The position numbers and the translations under genes were made by a program. The notes under the pieces are model-generated. The model was not told where the DNA came from and searched no databases. It saw only the letters and a program-made list of their open reading frames with translations. This document shows positions 32,600 through 44,944 of a stretch of DNA of 64,000 bases, piece after piece. Source of the DNA: Castor canadensis (Eukaryota; Chordata; Mammalia; Rodentia; Castoridae); assembly GCF_047511655.1 (NCBI RefSeq), contig NC_133403.1:15249014-15313013 (forward strand), read 5' to 3'. How positions within the stretch are numbered: position 1 is the first letter of the stretch; each line of letters begins with the position of its first letter.

Positions 32600-35500
32600 C
32601 CCTTAGACAGTCTTGCTTTTTTACACTAATATCCAACTGTTATTGCTGTTATTATCATTATGATTGTTCTTATTTTAGATTTAGAGTCTGTGTATGAGTG
32701 AAGCCATGTGATTGTATGCTTGGCTTATTTTCCTCAATATGGTAATCTCCAGTTCAACCCGTTTCCCTGCAAACAACATAATTTAATTCACTTTTGGATG
32801 AATTATGCTCCATTGCAGATATAAATCACATATTTCTTTACCTATTCATTGATTATTGGGTGGCAGGCTGATTTCCAGACCTAGGTTCTTGTGAAGAGTC
32901 CTGCTATAAATATGAGTGTGCTGGTCTGTCCCTCTTGTACGTTGGGTTACAGTCCTTCAGATGTTTGACCAACAGTGATATTTTAGGGTCATCAGGTAGC
33001 TCTATTTGTGATTAACCTTCATATTGATTTATTCAATGAATGCAGTAATTTACACTGCCACCAACAGTGCATGGGCTTCCTTTTGACCCAATATTCACAG
33101 GAATGTTTTTGTTGCTTATTTTTGATGATTGCTGTTCTGACTGGTATCAGGTAGAAACTCAGTACAGTTTTGATTTACGTTTAATTTTAGCTAAAGATGT
33201 TAAATTTTCTTCATGTAGGTATTGGCCATTTGTACTTCTGAGAACCATCCAATTCATTTCCCAGTTACATTTATCTGTGCCATTTGTATTAAAATTTTTG
33301 AGTACTTTATATATTCTATACATTATTCCTTCATGCAATCATTAAATGCAAAATAATCTTCTACTACTTTGGGGGCTCTGTCTTCATTCTGTATATTGTT
33401 TCCTTTAATCCAGTCCAAATATAAAATATTACCCTTATATCCAGGGCAATGAATTTGTATTTAATAAATATTTTCATGTGCCAATTTCATAAAGGGATCT
33501 CACTACATATTGCTATATCAGTATCAAAGTTTGAGATCTCACGTTCATGTTTGATTGATGTAAGATCTTTGATCTATTTTGAGTTGATTTTTGTAAAGCA
33601 TGAGAAACAAATGTCTAATTTTAGTCTTCTACATGCAGCTGGACTGCTTTCCCAGCACCATTTGTTGTTTAGGTGTCTTTTCTCCAATTCATGTGTTTAG
33701 CATCTTTGTCAGAAAAAATATGGCTGTAGCTACGGTTAATTGATGAGTCTTCTGTTCAATTTTTCTTCAACTGTGTTTTTATGTTAGTGTCATAATGTTT
33801 TTATTACTAGGACTCTGTAATATAATTTTAATTCTGGTATGGTGATGTCTCCGGTATTATTCTTTATCCTTAGGATTATTTTTATATTTGGTGTCTTTTA
33901 TGTGACCATGTGAATTTTAGGATTGATTTATCTGTCTCTCGGAAGGATGACATTGGGATTTTGATGGGGATTGCATTGAATATGTAGTTTTATTTTGGTA
34001 GAATAGCCATTTTCACAATATTAAAATTCTGCCAATCCATGTACATGAGAGGTCTTTCCATCTTCTGTTGCCTTCTTCAATTTCATTCTCTAAGGCTTTA
34101 CAGTTTATGTTGGAGAGGTCTGACAACTCCTTGGTGAGTTTTTTTTAAGTCCGTTTTTGTTACTATAAGAAATGCTACTAAATACTGTATGTTTATCTTA
34201 TATCCTGATACGTTGGTGAAAATGTTTATCTGATCTAGGACTTTTCAGGGTCTTTTTACTATAGTATCATTGCACCTTTAACTACAGATATTTTGAATTC
34301 TTCTTTCTCTATTTGAATCCCTTGCCAATTTCAATCCATTTTTTTCTTTCTTTATTGATCTGGCCAGGAATTCAGACACAAAATTGAATAGTTGTGGGGA
34401 AAAGAACACCCTTATCGTGTTCCTGTCATTAGAGGAAATGATATGCATTTTCCCATTTAGTATGATTTTGTTTATAAGTTTATCAAATGTAGACTTTATT
34501 TATTGATATATATTCTTTCTATTCCGAATTCTCCAAGAGCTCCTATCATGAAAGTATTTTGAATTTTTTCAAAGACTTTTTGGCATTTATTTGAATGACC
34601 ATGTAATTTTCTTCTTGTTTCTGTTTTAGTGGTATGTTACATTAATTGATTTGCCCTGATTGAACCATCCTTGAATCCTTAGAATGAAGCACCTTGACAA
34701 TGGTATATGATATTTTTATTATTTTTCGTAGCTTTCATTCCATTTCTGTGTTATGGAGTAGTTTGAAGATCATTGTATTAGTTCTTCTTTATGTATCTGA
34801 TAGAATTCAGAAAGGAATTTATCACAGCCTGGGTTCTTTTTTGGAGACTTTTTTTTGCAGTTTCAAACTTACTGCATTTTATCAATCCACTTAATGGATT
34901 TATATCCTCCAGGTTCCATTGTTGTACATTAAATGCATACTAAAATTTATCCCGTTCTTCTTGATTTTTAATCTTCATACAATATAAGTATTTAAAGCAT
35001 TCCATAATTTTCTCCTGTATTCACTTGCTTTTATTTTCATATCTCTTTTATCTCTAATCTTATAAACTTGAGTCTTCTCCTTGTTCTTGGTTTTTTAAAG
35101 CTGTTTATCATTTTGTTCTTTTTTCAACGAACATGTTTTTGTTGCAATCATTCTCTGTATTTTCTTTTTTTACTTTCCATTTCATCATTTTCTATCCTAC
35201 TTGTTACTCCATCTTTGCACCTACTAATTTGGTGTTTGGCTTACTCTTGTTTTTGTAAGAGCTTTTTGCCCACCATTACATTACTTTTATTAGATCTCCC
35301 AGATTTTTTTTTTCATGTTGATGCTCATAGGTACACTTTCCTCCTAGAACTGCCTTTTTTGTATGCAAAAGGTTATTATAAGTTGTGTTTCTTTTCATTA
35401 TATTCTAGGAAATTACTGATTTTCCCTTCCACTTTCTTTGATGATGCACTGGACATTCAACAATATACTGTTAGACCTCCAATTGTGTGAATACTTACTG

Positions 35501-37030
35501 TACTTTCATTTGCTATTGCTTTCTACTTTTGCAATTATTTTCTGATAGAATACAGAGGACATTTAATTTTCCCTATTTTAATGTTTAAGACTTGTTTTAT
35601 GTACTAAAATATTTTTTTGGATTATATTCTATGGAATGATGAGGATAGTATGCATTGTGGAACTAGTGGATACAATATTCTGTAGAAGTCTGTAAAAAGT
35701 GTTTGGTCTATAGCATCAATTTATTCTCAAGTTTGTTTGCTGTTTATCTTTCTTTTTTTGTGTGGATGTTCTATTGGTGAGAGTCAGGTCTTAAATTCTC
35801 ACCCCATCATTGTTTGAAGCTCCATCTATGCTTATAATCCTTAGTATTTGTTTAATAAAATTCAGTATTCTGTGTTTGTTGTTTTAGGCTAGCAATTATT
35901 ATCTCATCTTGATGACTTTTGCCCTTCATCAGTGTGAAGTAGATTTCTTTATGTCATTTGACTAACCCTATTTTGAACTCTGTTTTAATTAGAGATGAGT
36001 ATAACTTCTCCTGCCTGATTATAGGATCCCTATGTTTGGAAGTTCCTTTCCCATCCTTTCAAACTAAACAAATGTTTGTCTTTGTCAGTGATGTGCATTT
36101 GTTGTAAGCAATAGATAATTGGGTTGAGCAATCTAATTTAACCTGCTGTTCACAGCCTTTCATTGGAGAATGTAGACCATTAAAATTCATTGTTATTATA
36201 AACTGGTATATTGTATCTCCTGTCTATTTCTTGTTTTATGATATTTGCTTCTTTGCTTGTCCTCATTTGCTGCTCTACTCTGGCAATGGGATTTATTTTA
36301 TTGCATTTTCCTTGTTTGTCTATATTGATCTTTCATTTTTTACCATTCCATTAAGTATCTTTTTTTGTGTTTATTTACTTTTCATAAATTTCTTTAGTTT
36401 TCTTTTTAATCTTGGTAATTTTTCTTTCACCTTTCTGAAGGATAGCTCTGCTAGACACATTAATCTAGGTGAATATTCCTTGTCCTCATTGAATTTAGAG
36501 TTTCTTTTGAGAAATCTGTTCTTATTCAAGTGTGTTTGCCTTTATAATTGACTTATGTCTTTTTTCTTACAATTTAAGAAATCCTTTTCATTCTGTCTAT
36601 TCTGTGTTTTAAATAAAATATGTCTTGCATTGTTTCTTTTTCTGAACTCATCTGTTTCTAAAAGCTTCCTTGTCTGGATGTCCCTCTCTATCACAAGAAT
36701 GGGAAAGTTTCTTGTTCTTTTATTGAATGTATTATTCGTGCCTTTAGATCTTATCTCTTCTTCTTCTTCTATGTCCACAATTTCTCAGTTAGGACTTTGA
36801 TGGTGTGCCACATTTTCTGCATGTTCTGTTGTTATTTCTTAGTATATTTTTCTTTGCTCTAATTCATCTACTTAATCATCACTTACTAGCACTTGATTTT
36901 CAACTAATTTCATTCTGTTTGAGAGACTTGTAGCTGAACATCATATTTGGATTATTGCCCTTTTCATTCTCTATATTCCAATTTGATATTTAAAAATGTA
37001 TAGCTTTTAAATGGGATTCATTTTGACCTT
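32600..37030 (-). mobile_element. Old L1, nearly complete (antisense)
   Basis: On the minus strand, from right to left: ORF1 (about 36420-37000), ORF2 endonuclease (about 35700-36150), reverse transcriptase (about 33900-35300; a GWFN.GKSINV-type block near 34640-34680), C-terminal domain (about 32750-33700) and 3'UTR. Landmarks include 'ccaatccatgtacatgag' (34033), the antisense of a common L1 ORF2 phrase. Coding is destroyed by many stops. All plus-strand frames here (e.g. 35068-35490, 36231-36551) are antisense shadows. Confidence 0.85.
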
Positions 37031-37039
37031 CTGTCCAAG

Positions 37040-37780
37040 CTTACCACTGTCTGCATTCTTATACTCCCCTCATCACCATCTCTTTCATGCTCCTATTTCC
37101 AGTTGCCCACAATAGTCCTTCATGTCTGTGTTCATTTTTTCACTATATCTAGGTTTATGTATGTCATTGAACTGTGGCACACTTCTTTCTAACACTGCCT
37201 TATTTTTCTAACCCTTATATCTCCAGTTCCATTCATTTTCCTACAAATGAGGTATCATTATTCTTTATGACTGAATGATACTCTGGTGTATATATATCAT
37301 ATCTTTACCCATTCATCTGCAATTGTCACATTAGGAAAATTCCTTAATTGGGTATCGTGAACATTGCAGCAATAAAAATGTGTGTACATCAGTCTCTCTT
37401 ATGGCTGACTTACTTTCCTACAGGAACATGCCAACATGTGATATAACACAGTTGTGAGATAGGTTTTTTCTTTGTTGTTGTCTTGTATTTGTCTGTTTCT
37501 TTCTTTTATTCTGGGACACTTCACACTGGTTTCCTTAGTGGATGCACTAAGTTATATCCCTGCCAAGAGTTTCTAAGGGATCCTTTTGCTATGCAAAATT
37601 AACACCATTTGTATTTCTTTTTTTTGAGATAGATATTGTGACTGAAGAGAAATGGGATCACAATGTTGTTTTCATTTGCATTTTCTTTAAACTAACGATA
37701 TTGACCACTTCTTTATGTATTTATTGGCCAGTTTTACTTCTGCTTTGAGAACTGTCTGTCTGTTTAGGAATTAACTAATA
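37040..37780 (-). mobile_element. Second L1 3' end (antisense), abutting the previous one
   Basis: ORF2 C-terminus and 3'UTR read backwards: 'tgactgaatgatactctgg', 'ttacccattcatctgc', 'gaacattgcagcaata'. It repeats functions already present at 32700-33100, so it is a separate insertion. Confidence 0.75.
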
Positions 37781-38015
37781 CATTGGCTGCAACCCCAGAT
37801 TCAGCATCAGAATTCCCTGCACCTCTGACTCATGTTCCTTTTTTGCTTTTTCAGATCCAACAGCTTAGTATCCATCTCAACCATTATACCACCGTCTGCT
37901 TTCTCCTGAACCCTATCCACCTCTGCTTTCCACTTATAAGCTAGTATTTGTGATATTCAAGGAAAACTATATGGTCATTTGCAGTTCCCAGTGCCACATG
38001 CAGAGTTTCTTCTGA
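37781..38015. other. Short spacer, nothing recognised
   Basis: Unique sequence between two L1s of opposite orientation. Confidence 0.4.
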
Positions 38016-40070
38016 GTAAGAATTACAAAGTAGTACAAATACCTAGGAGTAAACTTAACAAAGGATGTGACTGACCTCTTCAAGGAGAACTACAAACCCC
38101 TGAAGAAAGAGATCAAGGAAGACTACAAAAGGTGGAGAGATCTCCCATGCTCATGGATTGGTAGAATCAACATAGCAAAATGGCTATACTAATGAGAGCA
38201 ATCTACATGTTTAATGCAATTCCCATCATAATCTCAATGACATTCATGAAAGAGATTGAAAAATCTACCCTAAAATTCATTTGGAAACACAAGAGACTGT
38301 GAATAGCTAATGCAATACTCAGCAAAAAGAACAATGCTCAAGGTATCACAATAGCCAACTTAAAACTATATTACAAAGCAATAGTAGTAAAAACAGCATG
38401 GTACTGGCACAAAAACAGACCTGAAGAACAGTGGAACAGATCAGAGGACCTGGATATGAATCCACACAACTATACCCACCCTATTTTTGACAAAGGTGCT
38501 AAAGATATACGATGGAGAAAAGACAGCCTCTTCAACAAATTTTGTTGGGAAAAGCAGTTATTCGTCTGCAAAAAATTGAAACTAGATCCATGTTTATCAC
38601 CCTGTACTAGTGTCAACTCAAAATGGATCAAGGACCATAATATCAGACCAGAAACTCTGAAGTTGGTACAGGAAAGACCAGGAAACACTTTGGAAGTAAC
38701 AGGTATAGGCAAGGACTTCCTCAGTAGAACCCCAGCAGCTCAGCAACTAAGAGAAAGGATGGACAAATGAGACTTCATAAAACTAAAATGCTTCTGCACA
38801 AAAAAAGAAATGGTCTCTAAACTGAAGAGACCACACACAGAGTGGGAGAAAATATTTGTCAGCTATACATCATACAAAGGACTGATAACAAGAATATACA
38901 GGGAACTTAAGAAACTAAACTCTCTCAAAATCAATGAACTAATTAAGAAATGGGCAACTGAACTAAAGAGAACTTTCTCAAAAGAAGAAATTTAACTGGC
39001 CAAAAAACACATGCAAAAATGCTCACCATCTGTAGCCATAAAGGAAATGCAAATCAAAACCACACTGAAATTCCATTTCACCTCTGTTAGAATAGCCATT
39101 GTCAAAAACACCACTAACAACAGAAATTTGTGAGGATGTGGGGAAAAAAGGACCCTCCTACACTGCTGGTGGGAATGCAAGCTAATACAATCTCTCTGGA
39201 AAAAAATTTAGAGGCTTCTTAAAAATCTAAACATAGATCTGCCATGTGACCCAGCAATCCCACTCTTGGGGATATACCCAAAGGAATGCAACACAGGCTA
39301 TTCCAGAGGCACCTGCATACCCATGTTTATTGCAGAGCTATTAACAATAGCCAAGTTATGAGAACAACCAAGATGCCCCAGTACTGAAGAATGGATCAAG
39401 AATATGTGATATTTATACACAAAGGAATTTTACTCAGCCATGAAGAGGAATGAAATCTTATCATTTGCAGGTAAACAGGTGGAACTGGAGAATTTCATTC
39501 TGAGTGAGGTTAGCCAGGCTCAGAAGACAAAAAATTGCATGTTCTCCCTCATATGTGGACTTTAGATCTAGGGCCAATACAGCAATGTTGTTGGACTTGA
39601 GTCACATTACAAGGGGAGAGAACATATGGGAGGTATGGGGATAGGTAGAAAACCCAAAACATGAAAGCATTTGATGTTCACACTCCAGAGGAACTAATAT
39701 AGAAACCTTAAAGTGACAGAGGTCGATATGAGAAATGGATTAGGAACTAGTGAAAACATCAGTGAGAAATGAATCAACTTGGGTTGTAACACATTTGTAC
39801 ATGGAAGAAATGCTAGGAATCTCCCTGTATAGCTATCCCTATCTCAACTTGTAAAAACTCTTTGTCTTTCTTATTGCTTATGTTTTCTCTTCAATGAAAT
39901 TAGAGATAAGGTCAGAACAGGTTCTGCCTGGAAGGAGGAAGGGTGGGGGGAAGAAGGAGAGGGTGGTGACAGGAGGGAGAAAGGTCCCAAACAATGTATG
40001 CACATGTGAATAAATGAATAAAAATAAATAAATAAAACAAACAAAATCCTGATAAAAACAGAAAAAAGAA
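38016..40070 (+). mobile_element. L1, 5'-truncated (sense)
   Basis: Begins in ORF2 after the polymerase domain ([14 protein letters not shown]) and runs to the 3'UTR with a G-rich tract (39930-39990), 'atgtatgcacatgtgaataa', and an A-rich tail to about 40070. Closely related to the full-length L1 at 44780. Open pieces remain at 38456-38770 ([28 protein letters not shown]) and 38810-38995 ([21 protein letters not shown]), which are consecutive parts of the ORF2 C-terminal domain in different frames. Confidence 0.9.
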
Positions 40071-40199
40071 AAATAAACCCCACCATGGTAGTGAAGTTAT
40101 ATCACTTACCTAATAAAGAGGAGGTCTGAAGTGCCACCAGAGCACCTAAAAAAAGAAAACATTATTTCAATTTACATCCAGAATTCTAGTGAAAAAACA

Positions 40200-40600
40200 A
40201 GTGAACAAAGTTGTCTCCCTGTGGCCTTTTTTAGACCTCATGATAGTCACATGATTGCACATGCTACCTAATCCAATCATTTTAATCCAACAACATTGTA
40301 TCTCATATTCTGTCAAATGGAAAAATGTGACACTGGTTGCTTACCATTTCTAACCATTTGAAGAGATTTAAATCTACTTCTAATCTTTATTAGTATGTAT
40401 TTATGTATTTAGTAAGAAGGAAGAACAATAGAAAAATATAAACAAGTTAAAAGTGGATCAATGATAAAAACAAAATACATCAATTAATGAATATTTCCTT
40501 TCTTTCTTGTTTTGATGGTACTGGGGTTGGAACTCAGGGCCTTGTGCTTGCTAGGAAGGGCCTGTACTATGTTCCCAGCACTAGATTTTTCTTTACATAA
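40200..40600. repeat. Local direct duplication, left copy
   Basis: Matches about 41720-42095 with an offset near 1507 bp: 'agtcacatgattgcac' at 40257 against 'agtcacatgattacac' at 41764, then 'acctaatccaatcatttta', 'gaacaatagaaaa'. Both copies end in the same antisense SINE head, so the SINE predates the duplication. Confidence 0.85.
40505..40590 (-). mobile_element. SINE head (antisense)
   Basis: 'gatggtactggggttggaac', then 'cttgtgcttgctagg', then 'cccagcacta': antisense tRNA-like SINE. Confidence 0.7.
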
Positions 40601-41115
40601 ATTAAGCATACACTCATATGATCATTTCACTTCCCCCTCAGAGTATTGAGTTATTTATATTACTGTTTGTCTGCTTTTTGAAATTAGGATATATTTGTTG
40701 TACATGGTTGATTCATCGTGACAGTTCCAAGTGTGCTTACATTTTACATTGCACAAATTTCTCCATGTTTTTGCCAATTGAACCCCTTCCTACCCCACTT
40801 GAAGCAATTGCAAGAGGTTTCCTTGTTCTCTTTCTTAAAAGTGTATGAAGTCCACCAACCATATTCCCTTACTTTAATCTCCTTCACCATTCCCTCTTCC
40901 ACAAATACTTCTTCCAACATTCTGAATCTATTTTACATCCTATAATTTATTATTAATTTATAAATGTAATTTCAAAGGGGTTCTCATTGTATCCTGCTTT
41001 GTTTATACTTTACTTTGGTCAATTCAACACTATCTATTACTCTCCCTAACTCCTTAATCCAACCCCATTTTTCTACAGATTTTAATGCATATGACAGAAA
41101 TGTAATACATATGTT
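40600..41115 (-). mobile_element. L1 3'UTR (antisense)
   Basis: The reverse complement resembles the 3'UTR of the L1 at 24740-25060 ('gcaattgcaagaggtttcc' against an antisense match near 24905). The open frames 40618-40945 are shadows. Confidence 0.6.
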
Positions 41116-41719
41116 TTTAAGGAAATATTAAAGTAATTTTCAGTCCAAACCATAACTTCTAGAGCTGAAAAATGAAACGCTAAAGGAAAATAAGTAAGAC
41201 TTAGAATGATTCCTTCAGGCTCTATAGATAGATTATTTACAATTAAATCATCCAGTTTCTTTATTAAATATAAGTGTGGAACCCAGGACTTTGTCTATAT
41301 TAGGCAATGTCTCCAAATCTGAGCTATATATCCTAACTTGGGTCTTTAGTATTGCTGTTTTTTTTCTTATAATAAAGTGTAAGTATGTACTCCAAGGTTT
41401 TCTTGTTTTCTCTATGTAGCCCACTAAGAGTTAAACTTCACATACACCTGCTACATCCTCCTGAGAGCTGGCATTTCAGCCTTGTGCCCCCATGCCTGTG
41501 TAAAATAAAATAATCTTCCACCCAGCACCTAAACCTGCATATCACCATACTCCTCCTGCTGAATTTCTGTCTGAGCAGTATTCTGGACAACAAATTGGAA
41601 AAAAGTGATCAAACTTAAATTCACTTGTCTTCTTTCTGTCAGCAAGTTCTGAGCAGATGAATTCTAGAAAAACAGCCCCAGATTTGATGCAACTTCCATG
41701 ATGCTGGTGGAAAGGGAAA
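41116..41719. other. Spacer with degenerate antisense SINE pieces
   Basis: A SINE head-like phrase at about 41275-41335 and a weaker one at 41390-41500 (minus strand). Nothing else is recognised. Confidence 0.4.
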
Positions 41720-42095
41720 TGAGGAAAGTTGTCACCTAAACCTCTTTTATGCAGTCCTGTCAGAGTCACATGATTACACACATTACCTAATCCAATCATT
41801 TTAATTCAGTCATGTTGGATCTCATAGTCTCTCAGATGGAATGTTGTGTGACTGGTTGTTTACTAGTTTTATTTGAAGAAATTTAAATCTACATCCAATC
41901 TTTATTAATACATGTTTAGTAAAAAAAAAAGAACAATAGAAAAGACATAAACCAAGCATTTAAATATGCATCAAAGAAAAACAGAAAAAGTAATGTCAAA
42001 TTACTTTCTTCTTTTTTGATGGTACTGGGGTTTGAACTTAGGGTCTTGGGAGGCAGTCACTCAACAACTTAAGCCATATCCTCAGCTTGAGATTT
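41720..42095. repeat. Local direct duplication, right copy
   Basis: Partner of 40200-40600; includes the antisense SINE head at 42005-42095. Confidence 0.85.
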
Positions 42096-42484
42096 TCTCA
42101 AAGAAAAATTAACATATGAATTGTTACCTTTTCACTCTGTCTCCACATTTTAAAATATAATTAAAATCAAACTTTTCCAATCATCTCATTTCGGGTGTCC
42201 TAAAGCAGCAACAATGAAAACACAAAATTGGTCATGCAAATGTGAAGTAAAAAGGGCAGTGTTGCATCTAGAAACACATACACTGTAATAATCCTATTAG
42301 TCATATGGAGATATCAACAATCTATGCACACAAAATGGGGTACTTGTGAGAGAGGTCATATAAACAATATTTTGAATCTTGTGTATTTCTGTTTTAATAT
42401 CTGAACATCTTTCTATATTTAAGAAACATTAAATTATATTCAAACCAAAATCCATGAGGATAATAACCTCTATGAACTCTTTTT

Positions 42485-42920
42485 TAAAAACAATTTATAA
42501 GTCAGTTTATTAAATTTAGTAAAATAGTTAACTTAGGCATCTGCAGTGGTGACTTCAACTTCCACTCCTGGCTCAGTACTGATGGAAGTAATCTGTTTAA
42601 CAATCTCAGAAGGGCTGTGCAAGTCAATGAGTTGCTGTGGATTCTCATGTGGAACCAATCCCACATCTTAGAACCTTCACCACAAGGTGTTTTTCTTGTA
42701 GTGATTCTCAAAGTCTTGGTCAGCATGCGGACTGGTCCTGTCACTTCGAGGTTCTTTTCCTTGGCACCTGTGATCAAGTCAGCACCCACCTTCTCCAGAG
42801 ACTTCACATTTCAGCTGGTGAGGGTGATTTGAGTTTGGTGAGTTGCCACCTCCGGCTCCATGGGGGTTTTCCTGGTATCTTTAAAAGCCATGGCTAAAGT
42901 GCAGCTTCCTGACCTACTTG
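42485..42920 (-). pseudogene. RPS20: RPS20 processed pseudogene (uS10 retrocopy)
   Basis: RPS20 encodes 40S ribosomal protein uS10, normally 119 aa. The minus-strand copy runs from ATG 42891-42889 (MAFKDT.KTP, PEVA) to a stop at 42535-42533: 359 bp against 360 expected. The middle is open and closely matches ([34 protein letters not shown]). An in-frame stop follows ITLTS, and a 1-bp loss after MRIH shifts the end, where SEIVKQI and the final ADA are readable in another frame. There are no introns. The 3' part has an AATAAA (42511-42506) and an A-rich end near 42485, so it is an L1-mediated retrocopy. Not functional. Confidence 0.93.
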
Positions 42921-43136
42921 TTCCTCTGCAGGAGTGAATAGTGTGAGCCAGGAGGAGGGGTGAACAGAACAATGCTCCACTGCACCCACAACCACATCTC
43001 CCTCAAAAAGTTCTACTAATTTTTGAGTGATTTCCTCAAATCTGTTTTGTTTTACAGGCATAGAACCTCCTTCTACAAAATCAGTTCCTTGGACACTTAT
43101 TAATTTATTGTCTGTCAAAACCAAATCTTTAATTCA
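42894..43136 (-). other. Unidentified open frame abutting the RPS20 retrocopy
   Basis: A minus-strand frame stays open for about 80 codons (no ATG at its start) and ends at 42894, only 2 bp before the RPS20 start codon. It contains MPVKQNRFEEITQKLVEL and EGDVVVGAVEHC, amphipathic and protein-like, with a probable 1-bp loss near 43128 joining it to an upstream SELKDL stretch. It may be the end of another retrocopy or exon fragment, or chance. I do not recognise the family. Confidence 0.3.
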
Positions 43137-43139
43137 CTG

Positions 43140-44765
43140 ACCATGTCAGGATTGGAGGTAGGCACTATTTTTCCTTAGCTATCTGGCACGCTTTTAAGTT
43201 TTATCAGTAGAGGATACTAAAAAGACTTTGTAGAAAGACATTTGCTTTGTGGTCTGACACACTCATCCTGGCAGGGTGCTGTAGATAGGACCTTCCAGGG
43301 ACCAGACTCTGCAGCATGGATGTCTTCTCCAGTGCCAGGCACTGCAGTACACATGGCTTTCCTAGTACAATGTTCTTGCAGTTTGTAGAAATGAGCAGCT
43401 CAGGGCCAACAGATTAGCTCCCATGCTTGTTTTGTAGAGAAATTCTTCCTAAGAATCACATTCTAGGAAACAACTTTCCTTGATACTCTGGGAAAAAGAA
43501 TTTTAGCACATTCCCACTAGAGCATGTCAGCTACCTTTCTGCTCTCCAACAAAAGCAGTGTCTTCTTTGACAAATCCTCTCTCTTGCACTTGGAGAGAAG
43601 TGGGACATTACTTGGGTGCCCACCCCTGCTACCAGGATAGTGTCTGCCAATTTTAACTTCCATTCATGAATTGTTTAAGTTTTATTTGCTTCTTACTAAC
43701 CAGTAACTCACTAGTCCAATCCTTATTATAGTAAAGAATTCCTTACATTTACTTTTGTTCAATATTCTGTTTTACCTCTGTCTTCCCATTAGACAGATAC
43801 ACTTCTCTTTACCAGGAGTTTTGTTCTCTACCTGTATTTTCTTATCTAATTCATACTCATCTACCTGCTGAAGATAGCACCAAATGTCACATTCTCAACA
43901 AAGCATTCCAACAGCCATCCTGATGAGTTTGGGTATTCCTAATATTTGACTTCAATATATGATATACATTTACTTCACAGTAAATCTGCAGTTACAAGTT
44001 CATATATCTCTGCCACTATTTGATCAGTAAATGTCTCTGCTATTCATTTAAAAATTCTGTGGCAGAAGGGATATTCTCTCTTGTCTCTTCACACACACAC
44101 ACATACACACCCTTAGCTCAAGGTCTCAGACACAGAAACACACTGAAAATATTATTGGAAGAATTAAACCACATTTTATTGTGGCTTTAGGCTGAATGAT
44201 AGCTTATAGAGGGACATTTAAAGATTCAGGGAAGTTTCTAACCCCCTTTTGGAAAATCACTGAAGGTTTAATGACTAAGAATTCCTAAAAGTCTAAAACC
44301 AAATTATCAGAGTAAGTAAAATAAAGTTGTCTACACAGAGTGTCCAATGAGGCATTATTCTTTTCCTATGACCCATTCTTGTGTTGCTACATCTTCCATG
44401 GCAAACCTCACTCCCAAATTCTAAGGAAATTCTCCTGATCTATTCTCATTTCACATGATTTTTCATTATCCTACTGCCAATTCCAGAAATAATGTGCATG
44501 ATCTTTAGTATTCCAAAACACAGTTCAGACTGCAAGCACATTTAATGATAGTTTTTATTTGATTAGTGAGAGGAGAATCGATAACCATACAGTCTTTGTC
44601 TGATTACTGTCATTTTAGCAATGACTTACTCCTTATCATTGCCCTAATTTTCCCTTATTTTCATTTCTTTCTGGTTTCAGTGCTAGTTTTTTTTTACTCT
44701 ACAAATTTTTAAGATTCTGATTGTGTTCCAGCTACTCTCATTTGTTCTCCTGAGATTTATTTATT
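43140..44765. other. Intergenic, nothing recognised
   Basis: Unique-looking DNA with one short CA run near 44090-44108. It ends at the target site of the full-length L1. Confidence 0.4.
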
Positions 44766-44779
44766 AAAAATAACTTATA
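44766..44779. repeat. L1 target-site duplication, 5' copy
   Basis: AAAAATAACTTATA, repeated exactly at 52048-52061. The A-rich start fits L1 endonuclease target preference (TTTT/AA on the other strand). Confidence 0.93.
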
Positions 44780-44944
44780 GGGGATTCCAAGATGGTGGCT
44801 AGAGGGAGGAAGCAGAAAGTGAGCCTCCTATAGTGAAATCTTGGAGAAATGCTTGAGACACACTTTGCAGGCATAATCACTGAGAAAAGGCATAACTTTG
44901 ACCCCTCCACACCTCCAGCCGGTGCAGAGAATCTCCACTTCACG

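Noticed and set aside
35068..35490. 140-codon hydrophobic plus-strand frame, membrane-protein-like
   Set aside because: Antisense of L1 ORF2; T-rich complement of A-rich coding gives false Phe/Leu segments. The same holds for 36231-36551, 6845-7474 and many minus-strand frames at 46.4-50.9 kb.
38470..38712. Minus-strand frame (80 codons) in the L1 at 38-40 kb
   Set aside because: Shadow of the sense ORF2 C-terminal fragment; the same shadow appears at 50600-50860.
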